From Pseudoalteromonas luteoviolacea (lineage in GTDB: Bacteria > Pseudomonadota > Gammaproteobacteria > Enterobacterales > Alteromonadaceae): a stretch of DNA of 64,000 nucleotides. The translations under genes and the position numbers were made by a program. The stretch covers positions 231,010-295,009 of the forward strand of contig NZ_MAUJ01000007.1 of NCBI RefSeq assembly GCF_001696455.1. Reading direction: 5' to 3'. This document shows, one piece after another, positions 25,285 through 34,680 of this stretch (position 1 is its first letter; each line of letters starts with the position of its first letter). A model generated the notes under the pieces. The model worked only from the letters and a program-made list of their open reading frames with translations. It did not search any database and was not told where the DNA came from.

Positions 25285-25947
25285 ATGAAGCACTTTTATT
25301 GCATGTTAATTTTTTTAACCATTGGCTTTTCATCTGTCGCAGAAGAAAAGAAAGAACTCCCCCCTCTTAACCCCGCATACCAAGGTGAACACGGTATGGT
25401 ACTGATGAATCGCGGTTCAAAAATATACGCAACAAATTTCCCTTCTTACAAGTTGCCTGGCGACATTCAGGTTGTTTATAAAATAGATAACCCTGACGTG
25501 GCGTTTTTAAATTTAGTACGTGATTCTGAGCTCATTACTATTAAGCCCAAAGCGTTTAATTTACAACGCTTAGAACGAGGTGAAGAAATCACCGTTGTTG
25601 CTGATGTCTATGAAGGCCATTATAAAAAAGACGGATTTAAAGTGTACTCAGAGCGCAGTATCGTGTTCAGTGATAAACTCTATTCAAGAAAAATGAAAGA
25701 TTTAAAACCTTCAGGTCAATGGCAAGAGTACGACAGTATAGAAATCAACAAAACTGAGCGTATCTACGTCCACAAAATCACCCAAACACCAAGCTTCAAC
25801 CATTTAATTTTCGTGGATTTAACCAGTGCTTGTATGCAAAGATTTAAGACTTCTAAAAGGGTTCCAAAAGTGTCTGAACTGATATATAAGTTTGTGAATT
25901 GTGGCACCTTGAAGCAACTCTATTTTGACGCAGATGCCTACCAATAG
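25285..25947 (+). CDS. Secreted protein of unknown function
   Basis: 220 residues with a signal peptide (cleavage near SSVAEE, residue 19). The start of the mature protein, NPAYQGEHGMVLMNRGSKIY, and the following beta-rich body look like a conserved marine gammaproteobacterial periplasmic family, but I cannot name it. Cys182 and Cys207 may form a disulfide. ATG start with AAAGGA eight bases upstream. Convergent with the dnaE2 operon. Confidence 0.7.
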   Translation: MKHFYCMLIFLTIGFSSVAEEKKELPPLNPAYQGEHGMVLMNRGSKIYATNFPSYKLPGDIQVVYKIDNPDVAFLNLVRDSELITIKPKAFNLQRLERGEEITVVADVYEGHYKKDGFKVYSERSIVFSDKLYSRKMKDLKPSGQWQEYDSIEINKTERIYVHKITQTPSFNHLIFVDLTSACMQRFKTSKRVPKVSELIYKFVNCGTLKQLYFDADAYQ

Positions 25948-26037
25948 CGGGCTCTTACTGCTGTGCCTAGGCAGTCCAATAATGCACCTAGGCCCTAGCA
26001 AGTTTGCCTCATCTGTAAAGCTGCCATAGGCATCTCG

Positions 26038-29000
26038 TTAGTGAAAGTTACGCGATTTATGATTAAACCCATGTAGTAAATCGCTTTCATCAATCAGACG
26101 ACCTGCAATCACATGGATCACTTCGCCTTCCTTTTCCACAATGCCTTTTACACGCAGTAATTTAGACCCTAAATAAGCTTGTTTTTGTGCTCTTGCCGTT
26201 CCGGCCCACACCACGACATTAATATTACCGGTATCATCTTCTAGAGTAAAAAATGTCACACCAGCGGCTGTCCCTGGGGCTTGTCGACCTGTGACGACTC
26301 CCACTACCGTGACTAAACTCTTATGCGCTTTACTGGGCAGTTCATTCATTCGAGTAAATGGCCGCAATAAACCAGCTTCTTCTAATAAGGTGATCGGGTG
26401 TTTATTCAGTGTCACACCCGTGGCTGTATAATCTTCAATTAAGTCCGCAAACGCATCTGGTGATTGTATATGCTGCGCTGTCTCTTCTTGTGACTCAGTC
26501 TGGAATAAAGGTAAGTTTGCTTCACTATCCATTATCTGCCAGCGGGCTGCATACCTATCTCCGCTAAAACTGTGTAATGCATTGGCAGAAGCTAATCGCT
26601 CCAAAGTCCCTTTATCAATACCAATGTCAGTCAAACATTGCACACGGCGATAACCTTGCTCTGGCCGCTGTGTCACAATCTGTGTAGCCATATTCTGATT
26701 GAGCCCCTTTATTAGACGCAACCCTAACCGAATACCCCATTGACCGTGGTATTGGCAAACCACATGATCATATTCTGACTGATTAACACATATAGGGAAC
26801 ACTGCAACTTGATGACGCCTTACATCCTGCAACAACTGGGAAGCACTGTAAAAGCCCATTGGTAAGCTATTAAGCAGTGCAGTGAAAAACATTGCGGGGT
26901 AATAATATTTCAACCAAGACGAGGCATAAGCCAGCACAGCAAAAGAAGCTGAATGGCTTTCTGGAAAGCCATATTCACCAAAGCCACAGATCTGCTCAAA
27001 AATGCGCTCAGCAAAGGCACTGTCATACCCCCGCTCAGTCATACCTTTTAATAACTTATCCTTAAATTGCATCAGCTCACCGGTTTTTTTCCAAGAAGCC
27101 ATCGCTCGTCTCAGCTGATCCGCCTCACCACCCGAAAATCCAGCCGCAACCATCGCGAGTTTGATCACCTGCTCCTGAAAAATGGGCACCCCTAAAGTGC
27201 GTTCAAGTACCGATTTAACCGCTTCGGAGGGATATTCTATTTCCTCTTCTCCGCTACGGCGTTTTAAGAATGGGTGGACCATATCCCCTTGAATGGGGCC
27301 TGGGCGCACAATCGCAATCTGAATGACCAAGTCATAGTAACAAGCAGGCTTTAAACGGGGCAACATACTCATTTGCGCCCGTGATTCAATTTGAAAGACA
27401 CCCACGGTGTCAGCTTTTTGGATCATGTTGTACACCGCAGGATCATCTTGCATGCGCGTTAAATCTGCAATGCTCAAGCGTCTATCGGTATGTTGCTTTA
27501 CCAAATCAAACGCTTTACGAATGGCGGTGAGCATCCCTAGAGCCAGCACATCCACTTTCAGCAGTTTCAAGCTCTCTAAATCATCTTTATCCCATTGGAT
27601 AACCGTTCTGTCTGCCATGGCTGCATTTTCTACGGGGACTAAGTCATGTAATGGCCCTGCCGAAATCACAAAACCACCTACATGCTGTGATAGATGACGG
27701 GGAAAACCTATGATTTCATTCACCAGCTCAATAAACTGCTGACCTTTCATAGAATCAGGTTCCAGCCCCAGTTCAACAATCTGTGCCTGCCAATTCAAGC
27801 TGCGATCACGTCGATTAACATTTTTAATGAAATACTCAAGTTGCGACTGGGCAATGCCCAACGCTTTGCCAATATCACGCACTGCACTTTTAAAACGATA
27901 AGTGATCACAGTCGCAGCGAGCGCTGCACGCTTGCGGCCATACTTTTGGTAGATGTATTGAATGACTTCTTCGCGCCTCTGATGCTCAAAATCTACATCA
28001 ATATCGGGAGGTTCATTGCGCTCTTTACTAATAAAGCGCTCGAATAAAACCGCCACCTGACGAGGATCAACCGCTGTAATTTCTAGGCAGTAACACACCA
28101 CGGAGTTCGCTGCAGATCCCCTGCCTTGGTATAAAATCCCCCGGCTTTTTGCAAACATCACAATGTCATAAATCGTCAAAAAGAAATAAGGGTAATCCAG
28201 TTCCTCAATTAAGTTCAGCTCTTTGCTTATGGTCTCGTTAATCTCACTCGGTACACCGTCAGGAAATCGCTGCTGCTTCCCTTGCTCAACCAAAGTACGC
28301 AAATATTGCATGGCGGTTTGCTCTGCGGGCACCAGTTCGCTGGGGTATTGATAACGTAGCTTATCAAGGTCAAACATACAGCGTTTAGCAATACGCTGCG
28401 ACTCTTCAAGCCAATTTGGCTGAAACAGTTTGGTGAGTTTTGTTTTGGGCCGCATAGCACGCTCAGTATTTACTAGCAGCTGCGCCTTAACCTGATCAAC
28501 CGCCTGATTATGTGCAATCGCGGTTAACGCATGCTGCAAGCGCAACCGAGTTGGTGAATGCATTAGCACGCCCCCCACTGCACATATAGGTATCTGATAC
28601 TGTTTAGAAAGCGCCTCACAATGCGCAACATAGCGCTTTTCCTGATTATCCAAACGCCGCTGCACTCCTATCCAAGTACGAGTGTAATGATAACGTGCTA
28701 ACCACTCCCCCCAGCCTTCATCAACAGCATTGCCAGCTGGTAACCAAATGATAAAACAATGACGTAGCGACATCAGATCCCACTTTTCAAGTGCGTAGTC
28801 CCCCTTGCTGCTTCGCCGCCGCGCATTGCTTATCACCCTGCACAACTCGCTATAAGCTGTTTTATCAGGACAAATCAGAACGACTTCTAAGCCTTCAAAA
28901 CGCAATAAACTGCCAATAATGAGTTTGATACTAAGCCGCTCATTCTTAATCAGAGAATGAGCACGTACGACACCTGCTAAGGAGCACTCATCAGTGATAG

Positions 29001-29109
29001 CCAACGCAGAATAACCTAAAAACTGTGCCTGCCTAACCAGCTCTTCAGGTCGAGAGGCTCCTTGTAAAAAAGAAAAGTTGCTCTGACAAAACAGCTCTGC
29101 GTATTGCAT
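26038..29109 (-). CDS. dnaE2: Error-prone DNA polymerase DnaE2 (ImuC)
   Basis: 1023 residues, the usual DnaE2 length, shorter than replicative DnaE. The N-terminal PHP domain (LFCQSNFSFLQGASRPEELV, AITDECSLAG), the polymerase domain with catalytic aspartates in PPDIDVDFEH, and a C-terminal OB fold (LVTVVGVVTGRQ) are all present. It performs lesion bypass with ImuA and ImuB during the SOS response. The start codon overlaps the imuB stop by one base (TAATG), showing translational coupling. It is the last gene of the imu operon. Confidence 0.96.
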   Translation of the reverse strand: MQYAELFCQSNFSFLQGASRPEELVRQAQFLGYSALAITDECSLAGVVRAHSLIKNERLSIKLIIGSLLRFEGLEVVLICPDKTAYSELCRVISNARRRSSKGDYALEKWDLMSLRHCFIIWLPAGNAVDEGWGEWLARYHYTRTWIGVQRRLDNQEKRYVAHCEALSKQYQIPICAVGGVLMHSPTRLRLQHALTAIAHNQAVDQVKAQLLVNTERAMRPKTKLTKLFQPNWLEESQRIAKRCMFDLDKLRYQYPSELVPAEQTAMQYLRTLVEQGKQQRFPDGVPSEINETISKELNLIEELDYPYFFLTIYDIVMFAKSRGILYQGRGSAANSVVCYCLEITAVDPRQVAVLFERFISKERNEPPDIDVDFEHQRREEVIQYIYQKYGRKRAALAATVITYRFKSAVRDIGKALGIAQSQLEYFIKNVNRRDRSLNWQAQIVELGLEPDSMKGQQFIELVNEIIGFPRHLSQHVGGFVISAGPLHDLVPVENAAMADRTVIQWDKDDLESLKLLKVDVLALGMLTAIRKAFDLVKQHTDRRLSIADLTRMQDDPAVYNMIQKADTVGVFQIESRAQMSMLPRLKPACYYDLVIQIAIVRPGPIQGDMVHPFLKRRSGEEEIEYPSEAVKSVLERTLGVPIFQEQVIKLAMVAAGFSGGEADQLRRAMASWKKTGELMQFKDKLLKGMTERGYDSAFAERIFEQICGFGEYGFPESHSASFAVLAYASSWLKYYYPAMFFTALLNSLPMGFYSASQLLQDVRRHQVAVFPICVNQSEYDHVVCQYHGQWGIRLGLRLIKGLNQNMATQIVTQRPEQGYRRVQCLTDIGIDKGTLERLASANALHSFSGDRYAARWQIMDSEANLPLFQTESQEETAQHIQSPDAFADLIEDYTATGVTLNKHPITLLEEAGLLRPFTRMNELPSKAHKSLVTVVGVVTGRQAPGTAAGVTFFTLEDDTGNINVVVWAGTARAQKQAYLGSKLLRVKGIVEKEGEVIHVIAGRLIDESDLLHGFNHKSRNFH

Positions 29110-30524
29110 TAACTAAACACTCCATGCAAATACCAACGTTGTTGCCGATCTCTAAAAACCCAAAGCCAGCGCTTAGACTCGTCTTGTGCAATAAAGTAAT
29201 CTCGCTCCACTTCGTGGCCATCCCACCAGCCAGTACAAATCCGCTCAGGCCCCTGCACTAAGGTGACAGATTGTTGTAATGGGAGAATTTGGGGAAGCAG
29301 CAAATTAGGCCGTAACATGGGTTCAAGTTCAGCCTTACTATGCGTCTGTGTTTTTGAAGTCAAAGGCGCACAATGCGTCGTTGCCAGCTCAGGGCGGGCA
29401 TCTGCACTTGGCTTAATACCTTGCACAGCACTTTCTCCCAACTTTGCTTGCAGCACCGCGAGCAGCCCAGCTGCCGTCATAGTGCCGCAGCGTTCACTGA
29501 ACAAATCGGTGCTCAGCTCATCTGGCTCACAAAAGCTTGTAACAGCTAAAGAAACCCCCTGTAAAGGAGCAACTAATTGTGTTCTTTCTAGTACTAACTG
29601 GCACAACCCCTGCCATTTATCAGCACGATACTCCCCTTCTGCACTCCCAACTTCCAGCATCAAGGGGTCACTATCTCGCTGTAACAATGTTATCTGAATT
29701 GACTTAGTCAGCTTATTTCGAAGCTTTAAAAATTGCTCTAACTGTATAAGTAACTTGCATAAAGGCTTTGCAAGCCAATCTAGATTTTCTAACTCATAGA
29801 GTAAAGTCAGCTGTCGCTCGAACAGTTCCGGCGGCTGATAAAACGTCACCGGATGGTGTAACTTACCGCGTAAGCGCCCGACATAATGAACTAATTCAGT
29901 GTTAAAGCGCTTACCGAGTTCTAGCATTGGGATGTCAAAAAGAGCGTGTACCGACTGAATACCAACACGCTTTAAGCTCTGACGCTGCTTATCAGGTAAC
30001 CCTAATACGCTTACGGGCAAGCGCCCCAAGCGATGCTCTAATTGCTTACTGTCTTCACAAAGGGCATCAAATTTCGCTTCAGCCAAAAGCTGTGCAGCCA
30101 AAGGGGAGTAACCAAGGCTGAAGTGGTAACAGACATTTTGTGCATGTAACCGAGCCCGTAGAGTATGCCAATACTCTGTAATATCTCGATACATGGTCAG
30201 CATACCCGAGACTTTAAGCAATAACCCCGTCGTGCCAGATAAATGGATCTCTGCAGTATTTAAATACAACCACTGAGCCAGCTCGGCCAAACGCTGCTTC
30301 GTTTGTATTTCATCATATTCATGCACACACAGAGATGAACACGTTGCTGCAGCGGCCCCAAGCCCCATTCCTTGGCGAATACCAGCGTCATACGCCACCG
30401 AATTCAACTGCACCACACTGTGCCCACGACCTGCAACAATAATCGTCGGTTGTCGCTGGGCCTCATGGTGATACAGATTATCAAGTTGTAATTGCGGAAA
30501 ATGCAGGTAAAGCCAAAGTGCCAT
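29109..30524 (-). CDS. imuB: Y-family polymerase-like protein ImuB
   Basis: 471 residues. The N-terminus MALWLYLHFPQLQLDNLY matches ImuB; the acidic active-site motif of true Y-family polymerases (DxDxF) is absent, as expected of this catalytically inactive adaptor. Little-finger-like and C-terminal tail regions follow. ImuB bridges ImuA, DnaE2 and the beta clamp. It starts three bases after imuA and overlaps dnaE2 by one base. Confidence 0.93.
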   Translation of the reverse strand: MALWLYLHFPQLQLDNLYHHEAQRQPTIIVAGRGHSVVQLNSVAYDAGIRQGMGLGAAAATCSSLCVHEYDEIQTKQRLAELAQWLYLNTAEIHLSGTTGLLLKVSGMLTMYRDITEYWHTLRARLHAQNVCYHFSLGYSPLAAQLLAEAKFDALCEDSKQLEHRLGRLPVSVLGLPDKQRQSLKRVGIQSVHALFDIPMLELGKRFNTELVHYVGRLRGKLHHPVTFYQPPELFERQLTLLYELENLDWLAKPLCKLLIQLEQFLKLRNKLTKSIQITLLQRDSDPLMLEVGSAEGEYRADKWQGLCQLVLERTQLVAPLQGVSLAVTSFCEPDELSTDLFSERCGTMTAAGLLAVLQAKLGESAVQGIKPSADARPELATTHCAPLTSKTQTHSKAELEPMLRPNLLLPQILPLQQSVTLVQGPERICTGWWDGHEVERDYFIAQDESKRWLWVFRDRQQRWYLHGVFS

Positions 30525-30527
30525 AAT

Positions 30528-31229
30528 TCACCTACTTACCTGCTGCAGGGCATGCTCAAATGCGACAACTTCAGCGCCTTGAGAAACTTTAACCTGCGCT
30601 GTTAACTCTGGCCAACTTGATGACATATCTAGTACAAAATCAGGCTTAGCCCATCCTCCTCTGCGCTTTGTTATCTGCACTTTAAGGCCCAACGCATGAG
30701 GTAATAACTTTAGGCTTAAACAAACGGGTAATGATGCGGACTGTGTCAGGTTACTGCGCATTAAACAAATCAGTCCTTGCCCCGTTTGCGCAGCAAGCTG
30801 TAAGCGTTTAACTTGATGTACCTCTAAATCACCGTGCCACAATAAAACACTGCTACAAGCACCGCTTTTCAGGCACTGCTCTGCTGCCCAGAGCGCCTCT
30901 TGTGGCGAGTTAGGTCTGATCACTAAAAACTGCCCAGTATCGACGCCCTGATGAAAAAGCGCATGAGCATTTATCAGTGCAGGGGGATTTATTACCGCAC
31001 ACATGCGTGTCTGCTCACGCAAATAAGGCAACAATAGTCTCAACTCTCCAATTCCAATTTGGCTTTGAATATCCACAACGCCTTGCTTTGGCAGTCCACC
31101 ATGCAGCTGTTTATCAAGGTCATCAAACCCTGTGCTGACGGTTTCATATACCTGACGAGAGACAGGCGCATTTTCAGTTCCCTGCCAAACAAGGTTCTGA
31201 TGCTGTAAAAAATCAATTAAATTGGCCAT
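30528..31229 (-). CDS. imuA: Translesion synthesis protein ImuA
   Basis: 233 residues from ATG 31229 (MANLIDFLQHQNL). The in-frame extension to 31310 would run through the LexA box and lacks a ribosome site, so it is rejected. RecA/SulA-like fold: LDKQLHGGLPKQGVVDIQSQ is a degenerate Walker A region. It is the first gene of the SOS mutagenesis operon imuA-imuB-dnaE2. Confidence 0.92.
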   Translation of the reverse strand: MANLIDFLQHQNLVWQGTENAPVSRQVYETVSTGFDDLDKQLHGGLPKQGVVDIQSQIGIGELRLLLPYLREQTRMCAVINPPALINAHALFHQGVDTGQFLVIRPNSPQEALWAAEQCLKSGACSSVLLWHGDLEVHQVKRLQLAAQTGQGLICLMRSNLTQSASLPVCLSLKLLPHALGLKVQITKRRGGWAKPDFVLDMSSSWPELTAQVKVSQGAEVVAFEHALQQVSR

Positions 31230-31242
31230 AACACACACTTTA

Positions 31243-31258
31243 CTGTATACATATACAG
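31243..31258. promoter_or_regulatory. LexA (SOS) box
   Basis: CTGTATACATATACAG, exact CTGT-N8-ACAG consensus of gammaproteobacterial LexA, inside a larger near-palindrome 31241-31260. It ends 14 bases before the imuA start codon, over the likely promoter, and lies 120 bases from the divergent SRAP gene. Confidence 0.9.
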
Positions 31259-31377
31259 TATTATAGATCGAAATCAAAAGTGCAAGCGAGTTCTTCAAGG
31301 CATATCGCAAAGTAAATTTAACTGGCTACAATAAAATCAAGAGCAGCCAATACTTAAGGTAAAATGGGAGGCAAAAA

Positions 31378-32070
31378 ATGTGTGGTAGATTGAATATTAC
31401 AGATGACCCTTTTGTGATCCAAATACTGCTAGATCTAGGCATTGAAAACCCTCGAGAACAGATGCTATTTGGTCGCTTTAAGCGCGCGACTGACACCATC
31501 AGTATCGTTCACCAATATAACGGTCAACGCAGCCTTAGCCATGCCACTTGGTGGTTACTACTAACACAAACGCAATCCGGGTTTAAACCTTCTAAGTACA
31601 CTTCATTTAACAGTCGATACGATAAGTTGCACCTCAAAAGTAGCGCCGCTTATCAACCATTCAGATATGGCCGTTGTATTGTTGTCGTCAAAGGGTTTGG
31701 AGAAACACAGTACCAAGATGGCAAACCTTTACACTATCATGATTTTATCGCAGAAGATGGGGCACTATGCCTGGCAGGATTGTACAAACATTGGTGCCAC
31801 CCAGCGACTGGAGAGCAAGTGCTTTCTTGCTCAATCATCACACTGCCACCACACCCCAAGTTACGTCCTTATCATGATAAAGCGAGTCCTTTGATGCTCC
31901 CTCAAAGCTCGGATTTATTGAATCAATGGCTGGACGACCAGCGCCATGACGTCACAGGGTTTAATCACCTCTTGGTGCCCCATTTACACCAATCTCTCAC
32001 TGTGCAGAAAATTGACAGGCCAAGTAGTTATCGGCCTATTGCACCAGCACGGTCATTGATACATGATTAA
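31378..32070 (+). CDS. SRAP-domain protein (HMCES/YedK family), diverged
   Basis: 230 residues starting MCGRLN, so removal of Met exposes the catalytic Cys2 that links covalently to abasic sites in single-stranded DNA. The family's NARxE motif appears as FNSRYDKL, the Glu motif as KGFGETQ, and the histidine motif as YHDKASPLML. Several positions are thus altered from YedK, but the key Cys, Asn/Arg, Glu and His are recognisable. AGG precedes the ATG. It is divergent from the imu operon with the LexA box between, which fits a damage-tolerance role. Confidence 0.85.
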   Translation: MCGRLNITDDPFVIQILLDLGIENPREQMLFGRFKRATDTISIVHQYNGQRSLSHATWWLLLTQTQSGFKPSKYTSFNSRYDKLHLKSSAAYQPFRYGRCIVVVKGFGETQYQDGKPLHYHDFIAEDGALCLAGLYKHWCHPATGEQVLSCSIITLPPHPKLRPYHDKASPLMLPQSSDLLNQWLDDQRHDVTGFNHLLVPHLHQSLTVQKIDRPSSYRPIAPARSLIHD

Positions 32071-32127
32071 CTCAATAGGCCATTTCATGAATGTTACATT
32101 CGACCTAACAGGCTAGCTCCTGAGGGT

Positions 32128-34434
32128 TCACACCCGATAGTGAGTTAAAATACCATCTAGCTTCACAGCAAGTTGCTCCAACTCCGCTGCTCGTTCATCA
32201 ATTTCACGGCCTCGAGATAAATTATCGCAGGCTTCTTGGCTGATAGCTGAAATGGATTGACTTATTTGCTGAACAGCATCTGACTGCTGTTTAGAGGCCG
32301 TCGCCACTTGTGTATTCATTGCTGCTATTTGCGCAATCGCTGAAGTCACATCCCCTAGTGACGACTTAGCTTGCTCGGAGGTTTCTGCATTATTCACGCT
32401 TTGAGATTGACTCTGCTGTACACGCCCTTGCGCCTTTTCAACCCCTGACTGCAAGCGCTTAATCATGTCTTCAATTTCTCCTGTCGCTTGCTGAGTGCGT
32501 ATTGCCAACCCCCTTACTTCGTCAGCAACAACAGCAAATCCTCGCCCTGCGTCGCCCGCTCGCGCAGCTTCTATAGCAGCATTCAGCGCTAATAAATTGG
32601 TTTGCTCCGCAACCGACTGGATCACATCTAACACACTGCCGATTTTAGCACTTTGAGAAGACAAGATATCCATCATCTCACCCACTGAAGCCATCTCTGC
32701 AGCCAATTGTTGAGATATCATGGCACATCGAGCAACCAAATCGTTGGTATTATCTGTGAGGCTATTAACTTGTTGCGTTTGTTCAGAGGTTTTTAGTGCA
32801 CTACTCGCCACTTCCTGCACAGCTTGCTGCATCTGAGAACCCGCAGTGGCTGACTGTTCACAGTCTAATGATTGCTGATTAACCGCATTGATCAACGCGC
32901 CCATTCGTTCAGACAATACGATAGACATCTCTTTCAACGTGTGAGCGCTACTCAGCATATCGCTGAAGTTTCCTTGCAAACGTCCTACTAAACGATTCAC
33001 AGATTCACTGAGTTCGCGAATTTCTGCATCACCTTTAGTTGGCGCACGCAAGCGAAAATCATTGTTATCAGCGATATCTCGGATCGCATTACTGGCAGCC
33101 AAAATTGGTTGAGTTACTCTCGTTGCGATAAAAATACCAATTAAGGTTGCAACCACACCCGCAATCAAAACAAACACCAGTGCTGACTTAAAAATTGAGC
33201 TTTGCAATGATGAAATCATCGCAAACGCCTCGGCATAATCCACTTCACTGACAATGGCCCAGTTTAAGCCTTCAATATTGAGTGGCGCATACGCTGATGC
33301 CACGGCAACCGAACGATAATCATCAAAAATCGCCACGCCAGATTCACCGTTAAGTGCAGCTCGAGTACCGGGAGAGTCCACCTCCAATATGCCAACGGTC
33401 GTATCTTGCTGCTCAATCTTAGCAATGGTGTCTTGTGCGACGTTATGTGCTTCTAATATGGCCAAAAATTGAGACTTATCTTCAACAAAAAATCGACTGT
33501 TCGTCAGCAGCTTTCTCGCTTGGTTTACCACATAAATTTCACCGGAGTCCCCCAGCCCTTGTGCTTTCCACTGACCCGAGAAGGTCAGCATATTATTGAT
33601 TTCATCCACTGGTAATTGAAAAACCAACACGCCTAACAGTTTTCCATCATCAATAATCGCGGAGCTAATAAACCCCGCAGCAGCATTGTAAGAGGGGAAA
33701 TAGGGTGCGAAATCAATGAAGTTACCTTGACGTGTGGTTTGTCGACTAGCAACATGAAATGCCCTCGCCAAACCTGAGTCACTAAATGGCCCTTGCGTCA
33801 GAGAAGTTGCAAAATCCACCTCTTTGAAAACCGAATACACCACATCGCCCTCAGGGCTCACAATAAAGATGTCATAAAAGCCGAATTGCGATTGGAAATC
33901 ACGTAATGCCTGATGATATTTGCGATGAACCACATCATAGGCGTTACTATTAGGCCCCATGAGCAGCTGATCTTTACTTCCAAGTGGATGCGGATTATCT
34001 GCAATATATTGTGATTGTAATGACTTAGCTCGTTCAGAAAGTCGCGTAAATAAACGCGTAGCCTCGCTTTCTTGGAGTGGGCTTTTATCGATTAAAACAG
34101 GCCTAAATTGGTTCAAATAATAGCTTTCTAGCGCTTGGTAACCGCGCTCGTTAATAGAGGCAGTACTATTAAATGCTGTATTAAAAGCCTTCGCCGCTTC
34201 TATCACCATCGTTGAGTGCGCCAAGGTGGTGGCCTGAGATTGCATGGTTGCAAAGTAGCGTTCAACTTGGTTTTGCATCGCGTTTCTTCTCGATACAAGG
34301 TTATTTTCGACTTCTTTAGAAACTGCAGCCTTGCCTTCTTGATACGCAATAAAGCCAATTGCAAAACACGCTATTAACAGCGGTACAACAGCGAGCAATA
34401 CAGATACAATACTTAAACGTGTTTTTAAGCGCAC
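32128..34434 (-). CDS. Methyl-accepting chemotaxis protein, dCache type
   Basis: 768 residues from GTG 34434 (GGAG just upstream; GTG 34440 and TTG 34446 are alternatives). N-terminal membrane helix (LSIVSVLLAVVPLLIACFAI), a large periplasmic double-Cache-like sensor to about residue 370, second membrane helix (FVLIAGVVATLIGIFIATRV), HAMP, then the cytoplasmic signalling coiled coil with hairpin tip EQTNLLALNAAIEAARAG and DEVRGLA. The sensor binds a small ligand, often an amino acid or carboxylate, and controls the CheA-CheY pathway. No receptor-methylation pentapeptide is seen. Monocistronic. Confidence 0.94.
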   Translation of the reverse strand: MRLKTRLSIVSVLLAVVPLLIACFAIGFIAYQEGKAAVSKEVENNLVSRRNAMQNQVERYFATMQSQATTLAHSTMVIEAAKAFNTAFNSTASINERGYQALESYYLNQFRPVLIDKSPLQESEATRLFTRLSERAKSLQSQYIADNPHPLGSKDQLLMGPNSNAYDVVHRKYHQALRDFQSQFGFYDIFIVSPEGDVVYSVFKEVDFATSLTQGPFSDSGLARAFHVASRQTTRQGNFIDFAPYFPSYNAAAGFISSAIIDDGKLLGVLVFQLPVDEINNMLTFSGQWKAQGLGDSGEIYVVNQARKLLTNSRFFVEDKSQFLAILEAHNVAQDTIAKIEQQDTTVGILEVDSPGTRAALNGESGVAIFDDYRSVAVASAYAPLNIEGLNWAIVSEVDYAEAFAMISSLQSSIFKSALVFVLIAGVVATLIGIFIATRVTQPILAASNAIRDIADNNDFRLRAPTKGDAEIRELSESVNRLVGRLQGNFSDMLSSAHTLKEMSIVLSERMGALINAVNQQSLDCEQSATAGSQMQQAVQEVASSALKTSEQTQQVNSLTDNTNDLVARCAMISQQLAAEMASVGEMMDILSSQSAKIGSVLDVIQSVAEQTNLLALNAAIEAARAGDAGRGFAVVADEVRGLAIRTQQATGEIEDMIKRLQSGVEKAQGRVQQSQSQSVNNAETSEQAKSSLGDVTSAIAQIAAMNTQVATASKQQSDAVQQISQSISAISQEACDNLSRGREIDERAAELEQLAVKLDGILTHYRV

Positions 34435-34680
34435 TTCCACTCCCAACTACCTGTTTGTTTATTCACTGTGGCTCAATTGGCCTCAGCCCGCTAGTCATAT
34501 CTTAAAAGCTGCTCGATGCACTTTTATGACTTTTAATTATTTATCCATAAGAGAGCAAAAAACAACCATAAAAACCCATACAAAACTATTAATTACTTAA
34601 TTCCATAAAAATAAAGCTAAATATATTATTCAAACAACCGACAAACTGAGGGAAAACTACAACTAAATAAGGAAAGGAAT

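Noticed and set aside
31230..31310. N-terminal extension of ImuA
   Set aside because: Would be translated through the LexA box and promoter; no ribosome site.
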